Assembly: GCA_041648735.1 (NCBI GenBank)
Contig: JBAZOO010000002.1
Coordinates: 62,001 to 126,000 of the forward strand
Origin: JBAZOO01 sp041648735
Lineage (GTDB): Bacteria > Verrucomicrobiota > Lentisphaeria > Oligosphaerales > CAITYL01
Length of the DNA: 64,000 bases
Direction of reading: 5' to 3'
The notes under the pieces were generated by a model. It had not been told where the DNA came from. It did no database searches and saw only the letters and a list, made by a program, of their open reading frames with translations. Every line of letters starts with the position of its first letter. Positions within the stretch are counted from its first letter, which is position 1. The position numbers and the translations under genes are program-made. Below are positions 39,079 through 47,203 of the stretch, piece after piece.

Positions 39079-41055
39079 CTAGCCTCCCCAGAGGAGCAGG
39101 GTGATCAGGATGGCAAGGATGTAGAGCAGGTAAAGGTGCGTCTGTGCGGGTTGCAGGAGGTGGAGGCGGGGCAACTGCCGCCCGAGCAGGGCGAAGAGCG
39201 GCCGCACCAGCCGGTCGAGGATCGCGTCCGGCACCCGGCTGGCGAAGGTGGCGCCCGGCGGGAAGAGGGTGCGGAGCGCCAGCTTTGCCGGCTTCGGCCA
39301 GAGCAGGAAGCTGAAGAGGCCGACCAGGCTTTGGCCGAAGGAGGCGCCGGTGTATTGCATCCGGGGCGTCGGCCGGGCGTAGCCACAGTCCCAGGTGGCG
39401 ACACTGGCGCGGGGCCGCCCGCGGAGCAGTGCCATCACGGCCAGGGCCAGCACTGCGGCCAGCGCCACGAGCCCCAGCCCCAGCCTGGTGATCCAGGGCA
39501 GCGGCAACTCCGCCGCCGCCGTTGCCAGGCCGGGCATGGGCGTCCAGGCGTGGGCCGCCGCCGCCAGCAGCGGCGCCGCGAGCATCGGGAAGAGGCCAAG
39601 CCCCACGCAGCCGGCCGCCAAAAGGCCCATGGGGAGGAGCATGCTTGCCCCCGGGTCGTGGGCCTGGCGGGTGGCCTCCGTGCGCGGCGAGCCCAGGAAG
39701 ACGGTCCCCGCCAATTTCACGAAGCCGGCGGTGGCCAGGGCCCCGACCATGGCGAGGGCCACCGCCCCCAGCGCCGCGGCCGGACAGCCCGCCGCCCCTC
39801 CCAGGCCGAGCGTCCGGAACAGGCCGACGTAGAGCAGCCACTCGCTGGCGAAGCCGTTGAGCGGCGGCAGCGCACAGATGGCCACCGCCCCCAGGAGGAA
39901 CAGCGCCATCGTCCGGGGCATTTGCTTGGCCAGCCCCCCCAGCCGGTCCATCTCCCGGGTGTGGGTGGCGTGGATGATCGCCCCCGTGGCCAGGAACAGC
40001 AGCGACTTGAAGAGGCTGTGGTTCCAGACGTGCAGCAGCGCCCCCCCCAGCCCCAGCAGCACCCAGTCCGCCCGTTCCAGGGAACGCCCCAGCAACGCCA
40101 GCCCCAACCCCAGCGCGATGATTCCGATGTTCTCGATGCTGCTGTAGGCCAGCAGCCGTTTGCAGTCCTGTTGGCCGAGGGCGTAGGCAATGCCCGCCAC
40201 GCCCGTGGCCGCGCCGACGGCCAGGAGCGTGCCGCCCCACCAGGCGGCGGGGGTGGGCAGCACGGCGGTCATCCGGACCAGGCCATAAATCCCCATCTTG
40301 AGCATGACCCCGGACATCACGGCCGAGACATGGCTGGGGGCGTTGGCGTGGGCGCCGGGCAGCCAGACGTGCAACGGCATCAGCCCCGCCTTGAAGCCAA
40401 AGCCGATGAGCGCCAGCACGAACAGCGTCCCGGCCAGCGCCGCCGGCAGCGGTGGCGCCGGCACCAAGGCAAAGGAGCCGGTCGCCTGCCGCCACAAGGC
40501 GAACATCGCGATCAGGCAGAGCGTCCCGGCATGGGTGGCGACCAGGTAGACCCAGCCGGCGCGGCGGACCTCGGGGTTCTCCTCCTCCAGCGTCGCCGCG
40601 AAATAGGCCGCCAGCGCCATCGCTTCCCAGGCGACCAGGAAGAGGACGCCGTCGCGGGCAATGGCCACCAGCGCCATGGCGCCGGCGAGCAGGCCATAGA
40701 AGCAGCCCAGGCGGCGGCCATTCTCCGGATGCGCGGCTTGCGGCCAGTAGCCCAGCCCGTAGAGGGAACCCAGGAGGGGGACGACAAAGACCGGCGCCAG
40801 GAAGAGGATGCTGATGGCGTCGAGGGCCACCCGGAACCGCCCCCAGGGCAGCCCCCAGGGCAGCTCCAGCGCCGGCGGGGCCGCCGCGCCGAAGGCCAGC
40901 GCCAGCCCGGCCAGCCCGAGAAGGCTGCCGCCGGCCATCAGCGCCGTCGCCAGGCGCTGTCCGGCCGGCGACCGCGCCGGGAGCAGGCAGGCGGGCAGGC
41001 CGCTCAACCCGAGCAGCCCAATCGCCGCCAAGACCAACCCAAGACTCACCATCAT
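39079..41055 (-). CDS. HyfB/NuoL-type proton-pumping subunit, copy 1
   Basis: 658 residues, about 16 helices. Conserved positions include LVAWEAMALAAYFAATLEEE, GFGFKAGLMPLHVWLPGAHA, HVSAVMSGVMLKMGIYGLVR, GQQDCKRLLAYSSIENIGII and NHSLFKSLLFLATGAI. The C-terminal part contains VATWDCGYARPTPRMQYTGA, a HyfB-type hallmark. The start at 41055 is the first of two adjacent Met codons. It is a close paralogue of the gene immediately upstream (41084-43084). Confidence 0.92.
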   Translation of the reverse strand: MMVSLGLVLAAIGLLGLSGLPACLLPARSPAGQRLATALMAGGSLLGLAGLALAFGAAAPPALELPWGLPWGRFRVALDAISILFLAPVFVVPLLGSLYGLGYWPQAAHPENGRRLGCFYGLLAGAMALVAIARDGVLFLVAWEAMALAAYFAATLEEENPEVRRAGWVYLVATHAGTLCLIAMFALWRQATGSFALVPAPPLPAALAGTLFVLALIGFGFKAGLMPLHVWLPGAHANAPSHVSAVMSGVMLKMGIYGLVRMTAVLPTPAAWWGGTLLAVGAATGVAGIAYALGQQDCKRLLAYSSIENIGIIALGLGLALLGRSLERADWVLLGLGGALLHVWNHSLFKSLLFLATGAIIHATHTREMDRLGGLAKQMPRTMALFLLGAVAICALPPLNGFASEWLLYVGLFRTLGLGGAAGCPAAALGAVALAMVGALATAGFVKLAGTVFLGSPRTEATRQAHDPGASMLLPMGLLAAGCVGLGLFPMLAAPLLAAAAHAWTPMPGLATAAAELPLPWITRLGLGLVALAAVLALAVMALLRGRPRASVATWDCGYARPTPRMQYTGASFGQSLVGLFSFLLWPKPAKLALRTLFPPGATFASRVPDAILDRLVRPLFALLGRQLPRLHLLQPAQTHLYLLYILAILITLLLWGG

Positions 41056-41083
41056 GGCCAACTCCTTCCGTTCCAAATTGTTG

Positions 41084-43084
41084 TCAGCCGCGGGCAAACC
41101 AGTGCGCGAGCCACGCCTTGAAGGGGAGCAAGCTGCCCAGCATCAGGATCACCGTGGCGGCGATGTAGAAGACGTAGTGCTGGATCAACCCCTGCTGGAA
41201 CTGGCGGAACCAGCCCAGCCAGCGGCCAATGGCCCCGGCGGCCGGGAGCAGCAGCCGGTCCAGCACGGGGTCGGCGATGTGGCTGCTGCCGTGGGCGGCC
41301 CGCGGGAACGGCCCCTCCAGGCGCGGGCGTTCCTCGTGGGGGCGGAGGAGCCAGCCAAACAGGGCGACCAGGGTTTGGGCGAAGGAGGAGGCGGTGTATT
41401 GCATCCGCGGGGTCGGCCGGGCGTAGCCGCAGTCCCAAGTGGGGACGCGAGGCGCGAACCGGCAGCGGCGGGCGGCGGCCAGGGCCAGGGCGGCCGCCAA
41501 GCCGAGGGCCAGCAGCACTGCCCAAACGGCGAGCGTCCGCAGCGGGGCGAGCGTGCCGAGGCCCAGCCGCGGCGATTCCGGCTGCCAGCAGGCAATCGCC
41601 GGCTCAAGGATGGGGCCAGCCAGCATGGGCGCGAGCCCGATCAGCACGCAGCCGGCGGCGAGCGCCAGCATCGGCAGCCGCATGGTGAGGGGGGGATCGT
41701 GGGCGGTGGCGCCGCCGCGCGGGTTCCCCAGGAACACCGCGCCGCAGACTTTCACGAAGCAGGCCACCGCCAAGGCGCCGGTCATGGCCAGCACGGGCAC
41801 GCCAATCCCCGCCGCCGCCGCGCCGGCGCCGCCGGTTGCCGCCGTGCGCAGCAACCCCAGATAGAGCAGCCACTCGCTGACAAAGCCGTTCAGCGGCGGC
41901 AAGCCGCAGATGGCCACCGCCCCGAGCAGGAACAGCGCCGCCGTCCACGGCATGGTTTTGGCCAGCCCGCCCAGGCGGTCAATCAGCCGGGTGCGCGTGT
42001 GGTGGACCACCGCGCCGGCGCCGAGGAAGAGCAGGGACTTGAACAGGGCATGGTTCCAGACGTGCAGGAGGCAGCCCGCCAGCCCCAGCGCCACCCATTC
42101 CGGCCGGTGGGCCGAGCGCCCCAGCAGCGCCAGCCCCAGCCCCATCAGGATGATCCCGATGTTCTCGACGCTGTGGTACGCCAGCAGCCGCTTCAGGTCG
42201 TGCTGCCCCAGGGCGAAGGCGACCCCGAGGAGGCTGCTGGCCATGCCCAAGCCGAGGATCAGCACCCCCCAGGCGCTGGGCGGATCGGGCAGCAGGGAGA
42301 GGAAGCGCACGAGCCCATAGATGCCCATTTTCAGCACGACCCCCGAGAGCATCGCGGAAACGTGGCTGGGGGCGTTGGCATGGGCGCCGGGCAGCCAGAA
42401 GTGCAGCGGCATCAGCCCCGCCTTGAGGCCAAACCCAAAGAGCGCCAGGAGGAAAAGGGTGTTCAGCACTCCCAGCCCCAAGCTGCTGGGGGCAACCGCT
42501 TGCAACGCGTACGAGCCCGTCGCCCAGCGCCACAAGGCGAACAGGGCGAACAGCGCCAAGGTGCCGGCATGGGTGGCGACCAGGTAGATCCAGCCCGCCC
42601 GCCGGCACTCCTCCCGCTGATCCTCGGTCGCCACCAGGAAAAAGGCCGACAAGGCCATCACTTCCCACCCCAGCAGGAACGCCAGGGCATGGCGGCCAAT
42701 GACCAGCAGCCCCATGCCCGCCACCAGCAGCCCCCAGAAGAGGGAGAGCTGCCGCCCGTTGCCGGGGTGGCGGCGCTGCGGCCAGTAGCCCAGCCCATAA
42801 AGCGCGCCCAAGCCGCCCATCAAAAAGACCGGGACGAGGAAAAAGGCGCTCAGCGCGTCCATGCCCACCACGGCATTCCCCGCCGCCGGCCAGGGGAAGG
42901 CCGCCACGGGCGGCGGCGCCGCGCGCCACCCCGCCCAGGCCCCGGCCAGGCCGGCAAGCGCCGCGGCCCCCATCAGCGCCGCCGCGGCCCGTTGGCCCCA
43001 GGCGGACGCCCGCGGCAGGCACAGCCCCGGCAGCCCGCTGGCGGCGGCAAACAGGAGGGCGATGATGACCAGGGCAAGGGACAC
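41084..43084 (-). CDS. HyfB/NuoL-type proton-pumping subunit, copy 2
   Basis: 666 residues with the same architecture as the downstream copy: LGWEVMALSAFFLVATEDQ, GFGLKAGLMPLHFWLPGAHA, HVSAMLSGVVLKMGIYGLVR, GQHDLKRLLAYHSVENIGII and VPTWDCGYARPTPRMQYTAS. The tandem arrangement of two HyfB-like genes plus HyfF gives three antiporter-like subunits, matching the number in complex I-like membrane arms. It is the first structural gene of the cluster and starts about 50 bp downstream of the HTH-PTS IIA gene stop on the same strand. Confidence 0.92.
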   Translation of the reverse strand: MSLALVIIALLFAAASGLPGLCLPRASAWGQRAAAALMGAAALAGLAGAWAGWRAAPPPVAAFPWPAAGNAVVGMDALSAFFLVPVFLMGGLGALYGLGYWPQRRHPGNGRQLSLFWGLLVAGMGLLVIGRHALAFLLGWEVMALSAFFLVATEDQREECRRAGWIYLVATHAGTLALFALFALWRWATGSYALQAVAPSSLGLGVLNTLFLLALFGFGLKAGLMPLHFWLPGAHANAPSHVSAMLSGVVLKMGIYGLVRFLSLLPDPPSAWGVLILGLGMASSLLGVAFALGQHDLKRLLAYHSVENIGIILMGLGLALLGRSAHRPEWVALGLAGCLLHVWNHALFKSLLFLGAGAVVHHTRTRLIDRLGGLAKTMPWTAALFLLGAVAICGLPPLNGFVSEWLLYLGLLRTAATGGAGAAAAGIGVPVLAMTGALAVACFVKVCGAVFLGNPRGGATAHDPPLTMRLPMLALAAGCVLIGLAPMLAGPILEPAIACWQPESPRLGLGTLAPLRTLAVWAVLLALGLAAALALAAARRCRFAPRVPTWDCGYARPTPRMQYTASSFAQTLVALFGWLLRPHEERPRLEGPFPRAAHGSSHIADPVLDRLLLPAAGAIGRWLGWFRQFQQGLIQHYVFYIAATVILMLGSLLPFKAWLAHWFARG

Positions 43085-43134
43085 CGGCGAATCCTTTCAC
43101 GCTGAGACGCAGGGCAGGGCGGGGCCGCCGTCGG

Positions 43135-43827
43135 TCACGCGCCCCCGTTGGCGGCGGGCAGGGCGCTTTCGGCCGCCGCCACCGTCGCCATCAATTCGTC
43201 GCGTGACGCTTGGCGGCGCACCGCCTCCTTGAACTCCGGGGTGCGGAGCGCGAAGCCGAGCCGGGAAAGCAGGTGGAGGTGTGCCCGCACGGTTGGGCTG
43301 ATGAGGGTGAACAAGGTGTTGACGGGCTGCCCGTCAAGCGCCCGGAAATCAATGGGCTTCTCCAAAAAGCACAAGGTCACGGTCGGTTTGGAGACATGCA
43401 GGACAACCGGATTGCGGACATGCGGGATCGCGATCCCCTCGCCGATGCCGGTGGAGCCCAGCATTTCGCGGGCCAGCAGCACTTGGTACAAGAATTCGCG
43501 GTCCACTTCGTCGGGGAGCTTCAAGACCTCGACGATTGCCCGGAGCACGGAGGGCTGGTCCGTGCCCCCGACCCGGTAGGCGACGCCCCCCGCCCGCAGG
43601 GCCTCGGCAAGGCTGGGCAGGGTGGCCTTCCCCTGCGGATCCTCCTGGAAGATTTCGGGGGAGACTTGGATCCGCCGGGAAGTCGCCCACTCCAGCAATT
43701 CCGCCCGGTTGAAGCGGAACTGGTCACTGATCCGGTAGGCGGGGATTGCCTCCTGCTTGATCCAGCGGTAGATGGTTTTTTCGGAGACCGCCAGCAGGCG
43801 GGCGACATCTTTGACTGAAAGCTGCAT
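43135..43827 (-). CDS. HTH domain fused to PTS EIIA(Ntr/Fru)-like domain
   Basis: 230 residues. Residues 1-50 are an excisionase/MerR-type helix-turn-helix (SVKDVARLLAVSEKTIYRWI, FRFNRAELLEWA). Residues 75-225 are a PTS EIIA type 2 domain with the phospho-accepting His136 in GIGEGIAIPHVRNP. No EIIB or EIIC genes are near, so this is a regulatory device of the PtsN type rather than a sugar transporter. Its position directly upstream of the hydrogenase-related cluster on the same strand suggests it controls that operon in response to PTS phosphorylation (inference). The ATG at 43827 gives the normal start of the HTH. Confidence 0.88.
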   Translation of the reverse strand: MQLSVKDVARLLAVSEKTIYRWIKQEAIPAYRISDQFRFNRAELLEWATSRRIQVSPEIFQEDPQGKATLPSLAEALRAGGVAYRVGGTDQPSVLRAIVEVLKLPDEVDREFLYQVLLAREMLGSTGIGEGIAIPHVRNPVVLHVSKPTVTLCFLEKPIDFRALDGQPVNTLFTLISPTVRAHLHLLSRLGFALRTPEFKEAVRRQASRDELMATVAAAESALPAANGGA

Positions 43828-44001
43828 TTGACCCCTCGCGCCAACAGTTGGGGCGGCCAATGGACACCGGCGGACAATGTAGGGGCATGTCCGCCAAGGT
43901 CAAGCCGGCGGCGGAAAGGGCGCGCGCCGCGGTTGGCGGCGGGACGCTATATTGTCCACTCATTTTGTTGCCCGGCCAGTTCCGTACCCGGGAGGCGCCC
44001 C

Positions 44002-44769
44002 ATGATTTCCGGCACGATCCTTGACAGCTTCCTCACCGCCCTGCGGCTGCTGACCCGCCTGCCGGCACCCGGGCCGACGTCGCGCGACAACCGGCAGGTG
44101 CTGGCCTGCTTCCCGCTGGTGGGCACCCTGCTCGGGCTGCTGCTGGCGCTGGCGGCGGCGCTCCTTGGCCATGGCATTTTCCAGCCCGCCGCCGCCTTTG
44201 TCTGCGCCTTGGCGCTGCCGCTGGCCGGCTGGTGGCTGACCGGCGCCCGCGGCCTGCGCAGCCTGATCTGGCTGGTCTCCAACTGGGGCGGCAATGGTTC
44301 CGGAAACGGGGCGGTGGACGACTATGGCGGGGTTGACTGCACCCCTTATTGGATTCTGCTGGCGTTGCAGGCGGTGCTGCTCTGCCGCGTCGCCCTGACT
44401 GGACTGCTCTGTTTCCCGGGGGATGGGCGGGTCTGGTGGCTGGCGGTGCCAATGACGCTGGGGCTGGCGGCCCATGCGGAACTGTTGGCGCGCACGGCGT
44501 TGGCGGTGGAGGAACGGGGGCGGCTGCCGCTGCATTGGCTGGTGGCGGCGGGGGTGGTGCTGCTCACTTCCCTGCTGGTTCCCCGGGCCTTTGTCGCCGG
44601 CCTGCTGGCTTTCGTGCTTGCGTGGGTGTTGACCGGCGTGGGGGGGCGGCTGCTGGCGGACCGCTGCGGCGCGGCGGCCGGCTACGGCTTCGGCGCGATC
44701 CGCGAACTGGTCGAGCTGGCGGCGCTGGCGGCCGGGGTCCTGGCCTTTGCCGGCCTCCCCTCAACCTGA
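44002..44769 (+). CDS. CobS-like membrane protein lacking the acidic catalytic motifs
   Basis: 255 residues, GGGAGG ribosome-binding site. The start SFLTALRLLTRLPAPGP, the segment CFPLVGTLLGLLLALAAALL and the overall pattern of hydrophobic helices match CobS (adenosylcobinamide-GDP ribazoletransferase). However, the diagnostic HxDGLADTxDG motif is replaced by WWLTGARGLRSLIWLVSN, the DSR-x-G-T-x-G motif by DDYGGVDCTPYW, and the C-terminal GDTLGA by AGYGFGA. All Mg-binding Asp residues appear lost. It is either a diverged relative with another role or a non-functional gene kept intact. It is not adjacent to the cob genes at 5-9 kb. Confidence 0.7.
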   Translation: MISGTILDSFLTALRLLTRLPAPGPTSRDNRQVLACFPLVGTLLGLLLALAAALLGHGIFQPAAAFVCALALPLAGWWLTGARGLRSLIWLVSNWGGNGSGNGAVDDYGGVDCTPYWILLALQAVLLCRVALTGLLCFPGDGRVWWLAVPMTLGLAAHAELLARTALAVEERGRLPLHWLVAAGVVLLTSLLVPRAFVAGLLAFVLAWVLTGVGGRLLADRCGAAAGYGFGAIRELVELAALAAGVLAFAGLPST

Positions 44770-44796
44770 CTTGACCGCCGGCCGGGAGCCTGGACC

Positions 44797-45222
44797 ATGG
44801 GGAAGAGCCTCAAGAAAACGATCTATCTCAGCGGCCCGATCATGGACGTGCATGATGGGGAGGCCCGCGAATGGCGCGAAGCGGCGAAGCGGCTGCTGGG
44901 GCGCCATTTCCGCATCCTCGACCCGATGCGCCGCAAGTTCGTGGACCGCCAGGTGGACAGCGCCAACGAGATCGTCGAGTTCGACCTGCAGGACGTGCGT
45001 GACGCCGACATCGTGCTGGTGAACTACTGCAAGCCCTCCATCGGCACCGCCATGGAAGTCTTCCACGCCTCCCACAACCTGGGCAAGTTCGTCGTCGCCT
45101 TCTCCCCCTTCGCCTTCCAGGATTGCAGCGCCTGGATGGTGCGCTTCAGCACCAAGATCCTGCCGGACCTGGAATCCGCCGGCGAATATCTCATCACCCA
45201 TTTCATTGACATTGACGAATGA
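44797..45222 (+). CDS. Nucleoside 2-deoxyribosyltransferase-like protein
   Basis: 141 residues. KKTIYLSGPIMD near the N-terminus, REWREAAKRLL, FDLQDVRDADIVLVNY and PSIGTAMEVFHASHNLGKFV with the Glu characteristic of the NDT fold (catalytic Glu in GTxxE) are visible. The family cleaves or transfers 2-deoxyribose on nucleosides or nucleotides. Its stop overlaps the start of dut (ATGA at 45219-45222), which suggests a joint role in deoxynucleotide clean-up. Confidence 0.8.
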   Translation: MGKSLKKTIYLSGPIMDVHDGEAREWREAAKRLLGRHFRILDPMRRKFVDRQVDSANEIVEFDLQDVRDADIVLVNYCKPSIGTAMEVFHASHNLGKFVVAFSPFAFQDCSAWMVRFSTKILPDLESAGEYLITHFIDIDE

Positions 45223-45689
45223 GCACCTCCCCGCTTCCCGCCGCCTTCCCCGAGGTCATTGTCCACTTCCGCATGGAGGATGGCTGCGCCGACCTGGCGC
45301 CGCGCAAGGCGCACCATGACGACGCCGCCTACGACTTGCGCGCCCGGGTTGATGCGACCTTGGCGCCGGGGAAGATCGGGCTGGTGCCGACCGGGCTGTT
45401 CCTGGAACTCCCCGAAGGGGTTGAGGCCCAGGTCCGCCCCCGCAGCGGGCTGGCCTACAAGCATGGCATCCTGGTGCCCAACTCCCCCGGCACCATCGAT
45501 GCCGGCTACCGCGGCGAGGTCTGCGTCATCCTCCTCAATGCCGGGGAACAGGAATTCCCGGTCCGCCGCGGCGACCGGATCGCCCAACTGGTGATCCAGC
45601 GGCTGACCCCGGTGGAGCTGGTGCCGGCGGCGGTGCTCGGCGGCACGAAACGCGGCGCGGGCGGCTTCGGCAGCACCGGCGTGGCCTGA
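45219..45689 (+). CDS. dut: dUTP diphosphatase
   Basis: 156 residues. All five trimeric dUTPase motifs are visible: DDAAYDLRA (1), VRPRSGLAYKHGI (2), GTIDAGYRGEVCVILLN (3), RRGDRIAQLVI (4) and RGAGGFGSTG (5). It hydrolyses dUTP to dUMP and pyrophosphate, keeping uracil out of DNA. Translationally coupled to the upstream deoxyribosyltransferase-like gene. Confidence 0.96.
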   Translation: MSTSPLPAAFPEVIVHFRMEDGCADLAPRKAHHDDAAYDLRARVDATLAPGKIGLVPTGLFLELPEGVEAQVRPRSGLAYKHGILVPNSPGTIDAGYRGEVCVILLNAGEQEFPVRRGDRIAQLVIQRLTPVELVPAAVLGGTKRGAGGFGSTGVA

Positions 45690-45718
45690 ACCGGCCCGGA
45701 TCCGGATCGGCAGCGGAT

Positions 45719-45748
45719 TTGCATATCGGCCAGTTGCGGCCATAGTAT
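45719..45748 (+). promoter_or_regulatory. Candidate promoter of the small basic protein gene
   Basis: TTGCAT (45719-45724) is followed after about 16-17 bp by a CATAGTAT box (45741-45748), 57 bp upstream of the ATG at 45805. The gap between dut and the small gene is otherwise empty. Confidence 0.35.
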
Positions 45749-45804
45749 TGGCCCCTTTATTTTTTCCAGCCCCCCAGATTTTTTGCCCCGCCAAGGAGAC
45801 GGCC

Positions 45805-45957
45805 ATGTCCATCCATTCCAGCCTTCGCAACAACGACAAGATCACCGTGAAGCGCAGCGTCCTCAAGCGGTTCGAGCGCATCGAGGTGCTGAAGAAGCAG
45901 GGCAAGTACAAGGAAGGGCAGCGTGCCTGGGGCCTGCCCAAGACCAAGACCGTGTAA
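45805..45957 (+). CDS. Small basic protein, PVC-superphylum type (TIGR04137-like)
   Basis: 50 residues, strongly basic: MSIHSSLRNNDKITVKRSVL, then KRFERIEVLKKQGKYKEGQR and AWGLPKTKTV. This matches the small family I know from Verrucomicrobia, Chlamydiae and Lentisphaerae and supports a PVC origin for the window. Its small size, basic charge and strong AAGGAGA ribosome-binding site suggest a nucleic-acid or ribosome-associated protein, but its role is unknown. A GC-rich hairpin (45978-45999) follows. Confidence 0.88.
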   Translation: MSIHSSLRNNDKITVKRSVLKRFERIEVLKKQGKYKEGQRAWGLPKTKTV

Positions 45958-45977
45958 AAGCCCTCAACCCTTGCGTT

Positions 45978-45999
45978 CCGGGCCGGCCTTACGGCCCGG
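45978..45999 (+). terminator. Hairpin after the small basic protein gene
   Basis: CCGGGCCG, loop GCCTTA, CGGCCCGG: a perfect 8-bp GC stem 20 bp after the stop codon. No U-tract follows on either strand, so it would be a non-canonical terminator. The right arm overlaps the 3' end of the convergent small gene. Confidence 0.45.
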
Positions 46000-46243
46000 C
46001 GAATGCCGGCCGCGGTTCGCCAGCCATGGCGCCGGTCGGCATTTTTGTTTCCTGCCAGATCCCGAGCAGGATGAAGAGCAGCAGCAGCAGGGCGATCGCC
46101 GGCAGCAGCCAGCCCGCCCGGCCGGGGGCCAGGCCGCTGCCGCGCCGGTCGGCAAACCGCCGGCAGGCGCCGGCGCCCAGGTAGCGCACCAATTTTTGGC
46201 GGGTGGCGGGGCTACGGGGGGCGGCGGGGTGGCGGGCAACCAT
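45989..46243 (-). CDS. Possible small single-pass membrane protein
   Basis: 84 residues if the ATG at 46243 is used. A basic N-terminus (RHPAAPRSPATRQKLVRYLG) precedes a hydrophobic helix (WLLPAIALLLLLFILLGIW) and a short tail. No family is recognised. It is convergent with the small basic protein gene, sharing the terminator region, and divergent from rpsP. The hydrophobic helix with positive-inside flank is a point in favour of it being real; the lack of known relatives is against. Confidence 0.45.
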   Translation of the reverse strand: MVARHPAAPRSPATRQKLVRYLGAGACRRFADRRGSGLAPGRAGWLLPAIALLLLLFILLGIWQETKMPTGAMAGEPRPAFAGP

Positions 46244-46332
46244 GGGCGGGACGGTCTCCGGAAGATGCCCACAACGTACCACCGGAAGCGGCCGGCGCAA
46301 CCACCCGCGCCGCGGAATTCCGGGGCGGTGGG

Positions 46333-46361
46333 TTGGCAGAATCCCGGCCGCTGTTTATAGT
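46333..46361 (+). promoter_or_regulatory. Probable promoter of the rpsP-trmD-rplS operon
   Basis: TTGGCA (46333-46338) and TATAGT (46356-46361) with 17-bp spacing form the best sigma-70-type promoter in the window. The leader of about 130 bases to rpsP at 46495 is GC-rich and could carry translational control; I see no clear protein-binding structure. Confidence 0.6.
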
Positions 46362-46494
46362 ATCTCGTTTGTTTGCCTGCGGCCGTTCCCCGCGCCATGA
46401 CCTCCAGGCGGAATCCGGGTCCCGGCGGCCGGGGGTGATTTTCTCGACTTTGCAGAACTCCAACCGCTTCAAGAGCAGGCAAGGAAAGGTTGAC

Positions 46495-46800
46495 ATGTCG
46501 GTCAAGATCAGACTTCGCAGAACCGGAAAGATCAATCAGCCGTGCCATCGCATCGTGGTGACGGACATCCGGTCGCCCCGGGACGGCAGCTTCATTGAGT
46601 GCATCGGCTTCTACGATCCCCGCCACAAGGTGGAACAGATCGACCTCGCCCGCGTTGACTACTGGGTCGGCAAAGGGGCCAAGGCCTCCGACACCGTCGG
46701 CGCCATTGTCAAGCGCGCCCGCGAAGGCAAGCCGATGACCCCGGAACAGGCCAAGGAAAAGGCCGCGACGCCGGCCGCCACCCCCGCCGCCGGGAACTAA
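46495..46800 (+). CDS. rpsP: 30S ribosomal protein S16
   Basis: 101 residues. MSVKIRLRRTGKINQPCHRI, then VVTDIRSPRDGSFIECIGFYDP and a C-terminal KRAREGKPMTPEQ segment match S16, with an Ala/Pro/Thr-rich tail. It is a primary component of 30S assembly. Preceded by AAGGAAAGG. First gene of the conserved rpsP-khpA-trmD-rplS-rnhB block. Confidence 0.97.
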   Translation: MSVKIRLRRTGKINQPCHRIVVTDIRSPRDGSFIECIGFYDPRHKVEQIDLARVDYWVGKGAKASDTVGAIVKRAREGKPMTPEQAKEKAATPAATPAAGN

Positions 46801-46860
46801 CCCACACGGGGCGTTGCCGCCCGGGCCATTCCGGGCCGCGCCCACAACGGGACACGGACC

Positions 46861-47181
46861 ATGTTCGGATTTCTGAAAAAACTGTTTGTCGCCGCCCCCG
46901 CCCCAGCCGCGGCCGGCGCTCCGGCGGCCGCCGGTGCCGCTGGCAATGACGCCTTCGTCGAGTTTGTCGTCCGCGCGCTGGTGGACAATCCGGCGGCGGT
47001 CAAGATCAACCAGGAGACCCGGGGCGACGGCCGGGACGTCACCCTGCGGATCGCCTGCGACAAGAAGGATGTGGGCAAGATCATTGGCAAGAGCGGCAAG
47101 ACGATCGCCGCCATCCGCATGCTCGTCAACGGCGCCGCCGGGCGCAGCGGGCAGCGGGTGAATGTCGAAGTGCTCGACTGA
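46861..47181 (+). CDS. khpA: KH-domain RNA-binding protein (KhpA-like)
   Basis: 106 residues. After an Ala/Pro-rich N-terminal spacer (about 10-30) comes a single KH domain: FVEFVVRALVDNPAAVKINQ, then CDKKDVGKIIGKSGKTIAAI with the RNA-binding GxxG loop (GKSG), and RMLVNGAAGRSGQRV. KhpA proteins bind many RNAs and influence division and translation. The position between rpsP and trmD is classical, although the rimM gene normally found here is missing. Confidence 0.92.
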   Translation: MFGFLKKLFVAAPAPAAAGAPAAAGAAGNDAFVEFVVRALVDNPAAVKINQETRGDGRDVTLRIACDKKDVGKIIGKSGKTIAAIRMLVNGAAGRSGQRVNVEVLD

Positions 47182-47203
47182 GGCGCCTGGGCGCCGGGGA
47201 GTC

